From positions 21,929,595-21,993,594 of the forward strand of contig OX335644.1 in the NCBI GenBank assembly GCA_946894095.1: 64,000 nucleotides of DNA. Reading direction: 5' to 3'. This DNA is from Incurvaria masculella. Taxonomy: Eukaryota; Arthropoda; Insecta; Lepidoptera; Incurvariidae. Within the stretch, counting starts at the first letter, position 1; every line of letters starts with the position of its first letter. A program made the translations under genes and the position numbers. Under the pieces are notes generated by a model, which saw only the letters and a list, made by a program, of their open reading frames with translations, was not told the DNA's origin and did no database searches. Below are positions 10,401-25,400 of the stretch, one piece after another.

Positions 10401-13400
10401 AATATCGGGACCTGACCTGACACATTATGTCAAAACGCTCACTCCGATCTTTAAGCTGTCATCGACATATTTCGGGAACAGAAACTTAAAATTAAGTAGT
10501 GGTATCCAAAAGAACCCATCACCAAACAAAACCACTGTCTGAGAGGTTTTCCATGGGAAGCATATATACAATGGCTTCTGAGGGATTCATTAATTTTCAA
10601 TAATTAAGTTACACGTGGTAGGTTTCCAACGGACCGACGGACATTCTCGCAAAAGCTCTTGCAGAGGGAAATAATTGGAGGGAGTTTTTCATTTCAAGTT
10701 GAGCATCACACAAGGGGGTTCTGGAAAGTATGTTTACTCTGCGAGATGGTGGTCAGGCCTCAACTTCGTCCTGTTAAGGTGACACGTTAGAGTATATTGA
10801 TTTAGAGGTTAGATTTCGAGATGGGGCATCGGTTAAAGAATGTATTTCATGCAATATTATCAAGTCTCTTCAAATTCAACACACTCGGTGTCAATGCTCA
10901 GTGACTATACTAAATGTTGATGGCATTTCATCTTTCCTCTGATCCATTTCGCTCTCGGCTCTATGGTGCCGGGATTATTATAAGCTCCTCAGCATGTGTT
11001 GCAATATCTGTTAAGAGCGAATGAATTCAGTAAGGGGCTTAATTTATAATATTACATATCGTTACATTTCTGACATGGACGTAGAGATGTCATCGAATTT
11101 GCTTTACATTATTTCCTATATATTTTTAAATTCATAAAGCCAAATAAGCTAAACCCTCTCTCTAGTCCAAGGCCCAGTTGCAGTCATCAAAAATAAGATT
11201 ATGTTAACCTGTATTTAAATGCATCACTTTTTATCAAAAGTAAGTTCGGATGATTTCCCTTGTTATCCAAAGTTTTTTTTTTAATGAAACCTAACATAGA
11301 TGGCTAATACCACACAACTACCATTATGATATTAGCCCAACACACCGCATTCCCGAAGGAATAAGGTGCCGTGCCAGGACCATCCCTTTATGAGCACGGC
11401 TAGATTGAACTGGATGGAAAACAGACAATTTTTCATTGCCGCTTCAACAATAGTTTCATCCAATGTGGTGGTACCAACCCGGGCGGGCTTTACCCTACCA
11501 CGTAGTCGAGGAAGGGGATCTACAGTTTTATATGGGTTCCGAACCATGGAACAGCGAAATGAACTTATCCAAATCAGAAAGAGAAAGAAAGCGACGTGTT
11601 ACTTGATTGACTTTTAACCAGCCCATGACTACCTTTAGGTTACACACAAAAATCACAATGTAGACTACTCATAAGCACACAGCTGAAGAAGCTTTTGTTT
11701 TTACGTAGATTTTTTAAGAAAACTAAGAAATGTAGGTTGGCGTATTTGGCTTTAGGTTGTATTCGGGGGCGATCAACTTAGGTTCACATTCCGGAGCCGA
11801 TGAGACCGCGCAATGAACGCATTTGGGGATGCCACCACCTGGATGTTTAGAGCCCCTACGAAGCATCGAGTAAAAATAGACGGGACTGGCGGCCGAAACT
11901 GCGGCAGTGTCGCCACATTTCAGTGCCAAACACCGACGGGTAGCGCCGGCTATTCAATTCGCTAACGAATTCAGGCAACATCGAACGCTCGTTGCATTAA
12001 ATGGCGTCCTGTGCAGTTCTTACGTGCCTTCGAAACTCAAGAACATCAGTAGGAAGCGAGCTGACTGGCCGGCCCTACCTTCAGTGTATTTATTATCACT
12101 AAAATGTGGCTACGCTGCCGCTGTACAGATGAGTTTCGGTCACAAAGACTGTAAAATGTAAAGAATTGAGTTCTAACGGATTATCAGTAGATAAATCATA
12201 AACCAAACCATGCGTTTAAATTACTGGTTGAGTGTACGTATGTACTTATTTACTATGTCATTTTCTGATCACCATTCAGTTTGATACGTTAAAAATCTTT
12301 AACCCCACACGGGGGGGTTATGGAAGTTCCGTTAAGGAGTTTTCTCCCACACGGTGTCATCATGTAACTAATACGTCCGTTCGTAATTTCAAACAATGAA
12401 GACATTTGTTTATTCGTGTACATGAACATGTTACACTATGTACAGATCTTTCAGTTTTATCATTAAAATGAACAAACTCGATAGCTCAGCAATAGTCTGC
12501 AAATCTGCTGGTATGGTGTCTCACTGAGCGTGGTTTTGCGAGACGAGGTGTATTTGACTTTTATAAGCACTTTTGATCCTCAGTACTGTCGCCAGGAGTT
12601 TCATTACAATCACCAGAGCTCCGCCCCCAAGTTTAAAGGTTATTTCACCACAGTACAGCTACCCCATACCTGATTTTCATTAAAAATGTTTTATTTAACT
12701 GGTTTTGAAAAGTGAAAACATCGAAGATGAAGCAGCGCAATAATAGATCTGCGATAGTTTGCAAATCCGCTGGTATGGTGCCCGGCTGAGCATGGTTTTG
12801 AACAGTGAGGTGGACTTCTATTCTGAAAACCTTTGGTCTCTTGGCACAGCCAGCCATAATTGTTTTCATAAAAATAAAAACGCAAGCAGACCGATGGCAT
12901 CCCCAAAGTGCGTTCCGTCACACCGCCGGGCCCCGGCACAAAATTCAGATTGTTGGTTTGTACGTGTACCGTCGAGCGCGTTCACTAATCGGCGTCGCGA
13001 GCGGCGGGCCCGCCGCGCCGGCACCGCTCCCGAGCGCCACTAGCCGCCGCTGGCGCCCTCCACACAACGCTGTTTCGGCCCAAAACGTCACGGAGGGAAG
13101 AGAAAACAAATGTACAGTGGCTGCCAGCGTGCGACCGGCCGCTTCCCGCGCGCAAGTGAACCCACGCACGTGGCCGAGCGTTCCTGTATTCGTAAAAGGC
13201 CCGGTCGCAGAGACGTCGACTTAAGAATTACTATTAAATACGTCACTTTCTTGTGAATCATACCAAAGGAGGTCAGTTGACCACATTGCTTTCACAAAAA
13301 GTGACATATTTTAATCTTCAGTTGTGCAATCGGGCCTTAGTGAACTACGAATACCGCCAGTGAATTTAAAACAATAATCCGTCACATTGGCACTTTTATA

Positions 13401-16400
13401 GAGAGTAAGTAAAATTAATTTAAGACTAATTTTTAAGCAGAGTGCTCTGAAAATAATATCCCAGTGTCTAGAACAGATTGGATCTCAGGGTCCCCTGGGT
13501 TCCCAGAGGTCGACCTGGTTGTTTTTAGGCCCACAGAACCAGTAACAAGCCAATCACTGTGTTAATTAACTATTTGTAGAGCTTAGCGCCAATTAATTTC
13601 AAGGTTTCCCTCAGAGTATTTTCCTTCGCCATAAACTTGCACCATAAACTCAAAAGGGAAAAAATCTACGCTTACAGATATTGAATTATTGCCACATAGG
13701 ATAATAGGCACATAGGTCTTGTCAAGCCCAACACATCATGGCGTTCGGTCGATGTAGGGCAATACTGGGCAATGTCGGTTGATGGATGGGCGACCGTTAG
13801 ACCGTCGAGTCTGACCATGGTTCAAATTTCAGATTTCATATAAAACTTTAATCCGGCCAGTGCTGGTATCACCGCATTGAAAGAAAGATGCTCAAATCGA
13901 GGAACATGGAAAAGTTTATTGTGTTTTGCATTCAGTTCAATGTAGTGGCGCAATACGGTCCTAGCATAGCATCCAAGGCGGTGTGTCGGGCTTATATCAT
14001 GAAAGAAGGTGTGGAAAATAAACTAACTAAAAGGAATTTTCAATAGCTTTCAATTGTCGAGTCTATAATACTGAAAAGAAGTTAAATTTCAGATCGCACA
14101 CTTTGAAGGAGAAAAGTGCCAAGTGACGGCCGGGCAATGAGCTAGGATCCGCATGAACGAACAATAATCATGTCGTGGGGATAGTCAACTGGTTTTGTGC
14201 CAAAAAGCATCCACACCGTACTGAAGTTCACTTGCGCAGGGGATAAAATTAAATAGAAAAATAGAAGCAGCATGAGAATACAATTTTAACACATTTTTAG
14301 CTTATATAATGGCAAATATTGAAAAAAAAAGTTACTTCTATAAATATTAGCATGAAAATATGTCACTTCTATAGATATTTTCATGAATACTATTTGGTCA
14401 TTTCGTTGTTAAGACATGCGATTGCGTGAATTGTGCTATATGAATTCCAATAAGTAGGTAACTATAATTATCACAGCACTTGTGTTTACCAGGTAACATT
14501 ATTAAATAGTATCTATCGAAATATCACATTTACGTGACATGATTATTAACCAATTTTAATAACTGGATAATAAATAATTCTCACACACAATTCTAAGTTT
14601 GATTTAAAATAATCTTAAACAGTTAGAAATGTGGTAATTCGATAAATGCAAACATTAGAAAAGAATTCAGAGATGTAGACACTAAATTACTTAAGTAAGA
14701 TTGCATGTATACGGGTAGAAAATTCAAAACTGTAGGTTTCTTTGACATTTTCTATGTGCGGAGATCGAGAACTGTGATTAGCCTTAATGAGTTGTCAGAT
14801 GTTGAATTGTGGTAATAGAGATTCAAAGTTACCTATAAGTACCAACTGGGTAGTAACGAGTTGGTGGGGCGGGGTAACGTTGCCTTCGCATGTCCCACTC
14901 TTCATACCCCATACCCATTAGCTCTGTGTGCGCTGGCATGTGGGTTCAAACATAGAGTTTCGCTGCAAGAGGGGCGGATAACTGCTCCCGTTATGTACAC
15001 TATTGCAGTGAGGGGGGGCTCCTAAGGCGGACGAAAAAACGGACACCGTCGAATAATAATCGATAAGCATCGCTCCCGGCTACAGCTGGGATAGTCATGA
15101 CTGCGCGCATTCAACAGGAGCGCATTGTTGGCTTTGTGACGTCTCTCTTTAAAACAGATACAGTGCCAGAGCGCAAAAGAATGATTTTGTGGGGTGCCCA
15201 CGATTATGTTAGTGCTGTCGGGACGGGCCACGTATTGAAAAAACGTTTATTTGCTTTTATCACTCGGTTGTGGTGTCCGATTCTGCGCGCTACGGCCAGT
15301 GTGTGGCGAGGGGCGGTGTGGGGGGCGGTGTCACGGGGGTGCGGGGGGGGTGCGTACCTGCTCACGCTTCGCCACCTTCTCCTCCTTCTCCTTCTTGCGC
15401 AACTCGACGATGTACTCGTTGAAGAGGGACTCGCGCTCGCGCGTCTTGTCGATGCCCCGGAGTCGCTCGTCCTTGGCGTGCTTCGCCGCGAACTCGTTGA
15501 ACGAGGACCTGCGGAACGGGCAGACGTCATACATAACTGTGAAGTTCACGAAGGCGTTTACACCCAAAAAACCTAGCTATAAATACTCAATATTTATAAT
15601 TAAGGTTATTAGGTTAAGTAATTTATAATTTAAGACTTTTCACATTGTGGGTTGTTGTTTACTTGTAGTTCTTAGTTCTTTGCCTTAGACCGTTCTACCA
15701 AATGTATGTATGAAATATGTATGTGTCATTTAGGTATGAAATGATAATTGTCTGACATAATGTCGGAAATAATGTGGACGAAAAACAATCATAACTTATA
15801 GACCAATGAAGTTTCATTGCGGGTTTTTTTCACTGGTTGATCGAATCCGTGGATTCATTCAATTATGACATGACTTAGTGTAGTTCGACTACCAAAAAGT
15901 TAAACAAATGAAAATGGGGAAACATTCGGAAATATCTTTTTGAAATATCAAAATGAGCTGCGGCTATTTTTAAAAATAAGCCCTTACGGGACCGAATGCA
16001 ATCAGGACCGTGGTCCGAATTGCACTCAAGACGCAGGCAGCGTGAATACAGTTGATACGAATCGCGCTGACAGTGGTCAGAGCCTCTATTTTACAAATCT
16101 CTTATCAAAACTTAGCTGAGCTCTTCAATCCCGCAGGTTTACACCATTGAATAGAGCTGGCATTTGGCCATGGATATTTCGATAAGTGATGGACTCCTGG
16201 AATAAATTGCCTCAAGAAGGGATAAGTTTTATCACAGTAAATGGTTTTAAAAACCATTTTGACAAACACCTTAATAGTTTAATTAAACTTAAATAAAAAC
16301 ACAACATCAAAATATAAAGATTTAAAGTACACGCATCAGCTTAAAGCTGCTAGTGTATACTATCAATAATAATAATTCATAATAGAGGCTATGAGAGCTA

Positions 16401-19400
16401 TCAGCGCGATTCGGACCAACTGTATTCACAGTATCAGCGTCTGAGCGCAATTCGGACAGCGGCCATGTGTCATCACGCCCTTGAGTTTATTAGGTCGTAT
16501 TTACAAAAGGATTACAAGCAAGGAGTGGACAGTTTAGGGGAGTAAGTACTCACTTTGCGTGCAACTTGGCTTCCTCCATGAGCGCGCGGAAGGCGTCCTT
16601 CTTCTGCTTGAGCCGGTTGCGCTTCTCCTTACGCTCCTCCTCGGCGCGCTCACGCACGTACTTCTCGAACACCTGCGCAAATGGTACGTCAATACCCGCC
16701 ATCGTAGAAGATTTTCCAAAACTATTGCCCTCCGCAATGTATAGATATATTGTTTCCAATGATCAATCGTTAGCGTTATAGCAAAGGGTGCCCGCTATTC
16801 CCACGTCTCGGGGAAGCGATAGTGTGGAAAATTGCCCAGCCGGTCTTGCCACCACATTTCTCACACATTTTTAGGTTTTTTAGGGTTCCATACCCAAAGG
16901 GTGAAAAGGGAACCCTATTACTAATCCTGCGCTGTCCGTCCGTCCGTCACAGGGCTGTATCTCATCAACCGTAATAGGTAGGCAGCTGAAATTTTCACAG
17001 AGTGTGTATTTATTTTGCCGCTAAAACAAATAATAAAAATTAAAAATAATAAAAATTAAAGGGAGCCCCATATAAAAAACGTGATTGTGTTCAATCTCGT
17101 GCGACGGTACGGAACCCTTCCAGTCCGACTCGCACTTGGCCGGTTTTTACATACCCCGTCGCTAGCCGAGACGGATTTTTCTTGGTCAATCTCTCCCCTC
17201 CAACTTTAATTACATGCTTTATTGAAAATAATTTCAGAGAGTGTAATCTCTGTGAGATGTTACCTGCTTGCGCTCCTTGCTGGTGAGCAGGAGGTAGCGC
17301 GAGTCGAACACTATCTTGTGGAGCTCCTTCTCCCACGTCGAGAACGCAGACACCTGCGCAAGCAAACCACACGAACATTTGTTAAATCGTAAATATTTAA
17401 CACTTGCTGAGGCACACGGCTCCGCTCATGTCAATGTCGTTTCGGAGTGATGTCGGGCTGAACCTAACATTTTACGTGATATGAGTTCCCCATACAAACT
17501 TTCATCCCCCTTTTTACCCCATTTGAGTTTCATTTACGCCACAAAATGAAGCCTATGTCCTTTCCAAAGGTCAAGACCATCTCTATAACAAATTTCATCA
17601 AAATTGGTTTATCAGTTTAGGCGTGAAAGACACAGACAGACAGGAGTATATATTACTACGGATTTTACAAGCCAGTTTTAAGCGTGAGGTTTTTTTTATA
17701 TTTTTCTTTGTGCAATCAGTTTGTTAGCTACGAGTTGATATTTTTCCCGCAACAAATCTTCTCGTAATTACTTGCTTCGCTTGCGGTCCCCTAAAGAAGG
17801 GGCCGTTTTAGCCATCTGAAATCGCTGCTATTCTCAATCGAATTTGGATACAATTAAATAAAATAAAAAACCAACAGAGTGGTTGACGATTGGAACCAAC
17901 TTCCAGAGGACATTATAAGTGCAAAACAACACTAATCAATTTAAGAATCGTTTGGACGCTTATCTAAATAAATACATTTTTAAAATAAGTAACTAAGTGA
18001 ACTGAAACCAATTAAGTGAAAAAAAATATATGTTAATATATCAATGAACTATGTATTCGATTTAGACACATCAGCCTAGGCTGCCTGTCTAATATAAAAT
18101 AAGTAAATAAAATTTCCTTATAAGCCTTGCTGTACTGTCAATCTCATTCACAGTGGAGATAGCAAATATTTAGTGTCATTGCCAGTAACTGCGTGACTTG
18201 ACCACTACCTGAATCGGCGGTCACTCAATTCTAGCACCACCTCAACAAAAAAAGGTTGGATCCAGCTTGAAAATAAGTGCCACACAGTCATTAAACCGGA
18301 CTAAACCGGTTTTCGTATTGTTAGTCTGGTGCTAGACCCGTACTAAGTTTTGACAGGTTCACTCTGAATACGACTATAAGAAATTAACGATAGAGACGTG
18401 GAATTCACATCCGATTTTATTATATTATTATTAACCCGTAAAGCGCGAACGACGCCGCATAGGCGTCCTCTGCCGCGCTCCCGCTACCTGCGCTGATTGG
18501 CGATTTTTTGTGTGGGCATAGATTTACTGGTCTATGATTGGCTTTTTCAAATGGATTGAGGAGTGTAGGACGCTTTTGATTGGCTAAACCGCGACCCAAT
18601 AGCTGCAACTTCGTAAAACAAAATATTTTTTTGAAATCCGCGCGGCTCCTCTCGCTGGCCAGTCGACCGAGGTACGTTTGCGCGCGTGGTTCTGTGCCGG
18701 CTGAAAAGGATGAGTGACGAAAATATTACGTAAGTATTGTAATTTTTTTTTATATCAATGAAATTGTAATATATTCAGCTATCTATCAATGCAGTGGTTA
18801 TAGGTTTTTGCAATCTCTGTAGGCAGCAAAAAAATCAAATGTTTTTTGCCATGTTCAGATTTTATAAATTTATCACATTTGTGTACAAAATTTGTTTACA
18901 AAAAATTACGTTTGCTTGAATGTAATTAGTCCGGATTGTGGCAAATTTTGTGTAGAATCCGGTGATGTATCACACTTGATATGTTTTCTTACATAAAAAT
19001 GGAAAAAAGACCGAAAATCTAGAAAATCATATTTTGTAGCATAAACATTGTAAGTGTGTTGGTGTCGGCCGCTCGCCCGAGGCGGGAGGCCCCGGGCGGG
19101 TGGCTACGTCATGACCTTGCCCTTGTAGGTGAAGTAGCGTTTGACTGTTGGTCAAGTGTGATTCAAGTCATTGGTCGAGATCTCAGGAACTTCGTGAGCG
19201 TGGAGTTATAATACCAAATTTTGTTGTTTTGAAATCGTTTGGTATATCTAATAAGTAATCCCATTGCATCATTTGCATACATTTCCATAGGGCAAGACGC
19301 ATCTGGTAATAGAATCGAATTAAAAATATGTATTATTTGTTTCTATTACATAGTATTCTTGTTTTTGGTTAGTGTTGGCGAATTCTGCCGTGCATGTCGC

Positions 19401-22400
19401 ACCTGTTCTCATGCTAACGGGTGATGTGTGGACATGAAAGATGCCTAAAATATACTTGCAACATGCACGGGAGCACTTGCCGTGCATGAAAAATTACTTC
19501 AAAAATTTTTTTTCGTTATATCTTGGAAAACTCTGGTCATAGACTCATCATGCGACCCCTCAAACTAGATGGCCCGACCTGATCTACCTACCTGTCATGT
19601 CAGAACTTGTTTTCGTCATATCTTGGGAGACTCTGGTCATAGCCCCATCATGCGACCCCTCAAACTAGACCCCCCGACCTGATCTACCTACCTTTCATGT
19701 CAAAATTTGTCTTCATCCTATCTTGGGAATCTCTGGTCGTAGACCCATCATGCGACCCCTCAAACTAGACGCCCCGACCTGATCTACCTACCTGTCATGT
19801 CAAAATTTGTCTTCATCCTATCTTGGGAATCTCTGGTCATAGACCCATCATGCGACCCCTCAAACTAGACCTAGACCTGTCCAACGGACGTATCCGCGAG
19901 CAAAGCGGAGGCTGGTGGACCCGCCATCAGAAGAAAGGAATTCCTCGTGAGTAATGTATTTTTGCCGCTCTCCCATAAAAATACCATCCAGTTCTATGTA
20001 GCCGTGCAATACATTGAAAGTCCTGGCGTGGCAACTAGTTACCATATGGTGTGATGTTGTCGTGCTAACGGGTTATCTGCAGGGACAAACATATCCTGAA
20101 ATAGACTCATTTCATCCACGTCATCACTCTCCGTGCATATAAACTTTGGTTGTCTGCAAGAACGATGAGTTTACACATTATGGCTGACAATTGGTCGATT
20201 GTGTATTGCAGAGGGTGTCCGCCAGCAAAGAGGAGGCTGTCGGAGCGGCATCGGAGAGGGGCGATTCCTCGTGAGTAATGTGTTTTTGCCGCTCCTCCAT
20301 AAAAATACCGTCTAGTTCAATGTAGCCATGCAATACAAGGAATCTCCTGGCGCGGCCACTAGTTACCATGTGGTAGTAACACCATAGGAGGAGGTGTCTG
20401 ACAGACGGACGGACAGACTACGCACAAACCCTACTTCAGATATAATGGCAGTGGCAGTAGCATTTAGATCTAAGCATGTATTTCATAATTGTCGACGGAA
20501 AAATGTTCGAATCCGCGGATCTTGGTGACGTAACTTGGTGTAGTTTGACTACCAAAAAGTTTAAATAAATGAAATGAAATGAAAAAAATGAAAATCATTA
20601 GGTGTTTTTTTTTCGACCAGCCGCCGCTAATTCGAATTCTATTCATTTTAGGTTTCACTTTTACAAAATGTTAAAAATTTTACTTGTGCTGCTATGATTC
20701 TATGAACTTATATTTACGTGTTTTATTTCAAAGACCATGTTACCAATGCTTCGTGTCACGGTAGCCTATTTGACGCCCGCTGACGCACTCCGACAGCATT
20801 CGACCTCATCAGCTGAGTAAGTGCCTACCTATATAGATAGAGCGCGCGCGCCCACCTATCTATAGATGGAGCGCGCGCTCACCGACGTGTGTTCAAGTGG
20901 AGCGTTTGCATGTATGAGTGCGCTGAGTGCAATTTTATAGCTGACTTTCTATGTTCAAAATAAAATGTTTTTGATTACATATTATAACATTATCTAACAC
21001 AAAAAAATTGTGTATATATAACAGTTTATGATGATATAAAATCTAACTCGATTCTAATTAGATTAGATTCTAATTAGACTGTTAGTAATGTAGGGAGATT
21101 TTTCGGGTTTTTCCTTTCTTGAAAATGTTATGTAAACTTTCTCTTTACAAAAATTATATGTAAATATTCTTCCATCATCACTACATAGTATAAAACAAAG
21201 TCGCTTTCTCTGTCCCTATATCCCCATGTTCGCTTAAATCTTTAAAACTACGCAACGGATTTTGATGCGGTTTTTTTTAATAGATAGAGCGATTAAAGAG
21301 GAAGGTTTATACGTATAATAACATCCATTAAATAGTGGAGAAATACTGTTATTTTTGAGGTTTCCAATGTGATGTCATAAAAAAAGACGTGGGGCACTCG
21401 GGGACTGCCGCGGTAAAGCTATTGCAAACAATTTTGTATCAAGTTATGCCGGCCCGCCCCCGCCGCCGCTCCCGCCGCCGCCCCCGGCCCCGCTCCCCCT
21501 GGTGTGAAGTAGCGCTACCGGCACACACCTCCGTGCCAGTCGGAGTGGGGAGCGTGAGGTTTTTTTTCGTTACGGAATTTCTGGATTCGGTCCCCGCGCT
21601 CAAGGCGAGGCTCAAGGCCCTCGATAGAAGCTATGCAATAGCTTAAAAAATCATTTTTCCGCTTACATTGCAAACGCAGGCTGAACCCTACGAGATTTGT
21701 CAAATCACTAGATAGTATAAAACAAAGTCGCTTTCTCTGTCCCTATATCCCCATGTATGCTTAAATCTTTAAAACTAAGCAACGGATTTTGATGCGGTTT
21801 TTTTTAATAGATAGAGTGATTGAAGAGGAAAGCTTATATGTATAATAACATGCTTTAAATAGTGGAGAAGTACTGTTATTTTTGAGGTTTCCAATGTGAT
21901 GTCGTAAAAAAATATTTTTTTCCGCTTACATTGCAAACGCAGGCTGAACCCTACGAGATTTATCAAAATAATGTACTAAGTATTGTACACATTGAAAAGG
22001 TCTACAGTAAACTCCGCGATGGTATATTTCTATCTCTTATGGATATCCCACAATAACATTTTATTGTCATTTACTTTTTACGACAAATTATGGCTAATTT
22101 TCGAAGCGATTTTAACCAATACAGCATTAATCCTTATCCAATTAAATATCTTAATACATTGTTGATTTAATATAGATCTATATGGCCCATTACAGCATAT
22201 GATTTAAATAAATATTTTCGAAGATATTACAGATTTAAAAATTGCGGGACGTAGCGTTTGCGGCGGTACCGGCCGGACGGGGCGGCGGGAGCCATTCAGA
22301 TATATTTCATACCCGTGCGAAGCCGGAGCGGGCCGCTAGTTATTCAATAAATTACAAATAAATACAACTGAGAAAATATCGTAAATAATTTATAATAAAT

Positions 22401-25400
22401 TCTAAAACATTATTTTGAAAAACAATAAGTGTCGCTTTTGTTCGCGATGTTTGGAACCAAATTATATATTTTTTTTGTATGGAGGGCTCTTTGGTTTTCG
22501 ACACAATATCATAGCAGCTATCATAAACTACGAAATAAAAAACTAATTTGTTTCATAACTTTATCTTTTTTACCCTAAACCTCGAGTAACATCACAAAAT
22601 ATTTCAAAAATTTCTAAAGTCAATGTTATATGATTTTTATTATTTTATGTTTGAACCAAACTACTACAAAAGTAACGTAAATAAATGAAGGCACTATCTA
22701 GCTACATGGAACAGTTATTATTTTGAAGATACCTTGACAAGTGTCTTAGATATAGATTTTTATTCGATTCGGGAGCGCGGTACAGGACGCCGATGCTGCG
22801 TCGTTCGCGCTCCAAAGGTTAATAGGCTAGCAGCTTTAAGGTGGCCCAACCCGGCGGGCCTAACTCATTCGCGGGCACGGTACAAAACCGTGCTGTTGCG
22901 CTCTGGGACCTTCTCTGTTTCAAAGAATAAGACAGGCTCCGTGATGAGGAAGATGCAACATCTCCACAAAAAAGACATGTGCATAGTGTATGATTTGGTA
23001 AGATTTACAAAAAATTTAATTTCAAAACGACTTATAGCTAAAAGTAAACCACGACCGCTGTAGTCAAAAAATTTACAAAAACCAAATAGTTTATAAATAT
23101 TGATTAAATAAGCTATGTCTGATGACTAATCTTTTTACGACTTTATCATACATCATACTTTATCATTGCGTAATCCACCTCCAAAGTTATTGTATAAAAT
23201 GCGCGAAAAATTCGAACTTTCGGACCTTATAACTTAGCCACCAAACACAATTTTACAATGCCAATGGTCATCAGACATCTAGTTCGATCAAATAAAGCTA
23301 TTTTGAGCAAAATTTTGGATCTCTGACAAGAAATATGGGCGTGATCTTCTTTGCCCTTTTGTATGGGGAGATGAGCGGGATGGGCCACCTTAAGCAGATT
23401 ATTCTTATTATTTTATTGCATATGCACTAAGGCGCATCACGCTGATTGTGCATTTCTTTTTATGTACATGCACTTTTGTTTTGAAGAACTTTCACTTATT
23501 TATTTATTAATTTTCTTGTCTATTAATGATTTGGTTTAAAGTAAAGTAAAGAGTATTTACTGACAAACCACTTATTATATCCTCAGGTAGTCTGTTCAAA
23601 TTATCCACAACTCGGTTCGTTAGAAAGTGTTTTGGAGGATGTGTTAATGCTTGGGTGTGATTTAACTCTAGCGAGTGACCGCGTAGCCTTTCATTGGTGT
23701 TAAATGTGTACATTAATTTTAAATGCGCCTATATCACAATGATTGCGGATCACCGACACCTACCTCCTTCTCCTGCAGCATCTGCCGGAAGCTGTTGACG
23801 CGCAGCTCGAGCGGCACGACGGCGCGCTCGCGGGCCGCGCGCACCTCCGCCTCGATCGCCGCGTCCTTGCCCGCGTCGATCTGCGTCACGCCCGGCTTCT
23901 TTGCGGCTGCAACGCGACACGGTCACCACCAAGTTACGGCACCTGTCTGTTGTGAGCCCGTAGGACCGGAGCCCCCTCTCAGAGCCTCGGCCGGCACCCA
24001 AATAATAATAATAATTATTATTATATTATTATTGATAGGCTAGCAGCTTTAAGCTGATGCGCCTATATCACAACACTTATTTATTTATTTGTTATAATTT
24101 TTTTTTTTTTGTATGATTGTCCAATTTATTTTTGAAGGAATAATCCACTCTAAGATATACCGCCTAGGTAAGTAAAAACTGGCCAAGTGTGAGTCGGACT
24201 TGCACACGAAGGTTTACGTACCATTGTACGATGCATATGATGTCATATATTTATTTGACCTATTTGCTGTTATAGCGGCAAAATAAATACATACTCGGGG
24301 AAAATTGCAGCTGCCTACCTACTACGGTTCATGAGATACAGCCCTGTGACAGAAGGACGGACAACGGAGGCTTAGCGAACAAACCATACAAATTCACTAT
24401 TTTCATTGAAATCGGTTGGGTGGTATCGGAGATTAGCGTGCATGAACAGTGAAACGTGATTTTTATTATTATTATTATTGTCTCGATACACTAGCAGCTT
24501 AAAGCTTATTATTGTCTCGATACACTAGCAGCTTAAAGCTGATGCGTGTACATCTGAGTTGGTAACTGGGGGTGCACTTGTTTTTTTTTTTTTGTTTTTT
24601 TTTTTTTTTTATTCCTGTAAAAAGTCTAAAGTTTATGATTTTTTGTATAAGTGTCAAGTCTGTTTTTAAAGCTGTTCACTGAAGCGGCACTAATTACTTC
24701 CTCCGGGAGCCTGTTCCACGACTCAACCACACGATTGGTTATAAAGTGTTTCCTCGGGTTTGATTAATATATGATAAATTGATGAATTAGGATAATATAC
24801 AGGATGTAATTCAGGTACGGACTAAACATTAACCAGATATTCCTGGACATATATGGAGCAAAGAAGGTAAATAAAATGTTGTTGCACAAATTGTGTAATC
24901 TGCTCAGTTCCTCTAGATGCGAGGTGGGAGGTAGAGAAGCAGCAAGTCGGTTCCTCGGGATCGATGTGGGAGGTAGAGAGGTAGGAAGGTAGGCAGGGCG
25001 GAGAGCGGGTACCGTCATCCTGCTTGGCGCGCTTGGCCGGCTCGGGCTCGCTGTCGCCGTCGCTGTCGCCGCTCTCGTCGGCGCCGCGCTTGAGGTCGCC
25101 GTTGGCGCTCGCCACCGCCGCGCCCGCCACCGCGCCGCCGCCCATGCTCGTCGCTTTGCCGCTCGCCAGTGCCTCCTTCTTCTGCGGACACGCGACCGCA
25201 CGCGCACTTCATTACTGTGCTCCTTGAGCCGACGTGATGTCAAGTCAGTATGATTGACAAAGATATTGATTTGGTATTTTCATGTCAGTATAAGTACAGT
25301 AGTATAAATTTGAGCGGCTCGTAGCCTAGTGGCGCGGGGACTGGCCTAGCGTACCAGAGACCAGGGTTCAATACCGACATGCACCACTGTCTTTCTCTTT

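Noticed and set aside
15097..15576. 159-codon plus-strand open frame
   Set aside because: It overlaps TCERG1 exon 17 in antisense; the frame is open only because of the high GC of the exon.
22825..23400. MITE A copy 3 as a clean insertion in a LINE tail
   Set aside because: The left flank AGGCTAGCAGCT matches the LINE end, but the right flank diverges after GCAGAT, so the empty site cannot be reconstructed.
24764..25243. 159-codon minus-strand frame with Arg/Ala-rich start
   Set aside because: It is a wrong-frame reading of TCERG1 exon 13 running on into the intron and a LINE tail.
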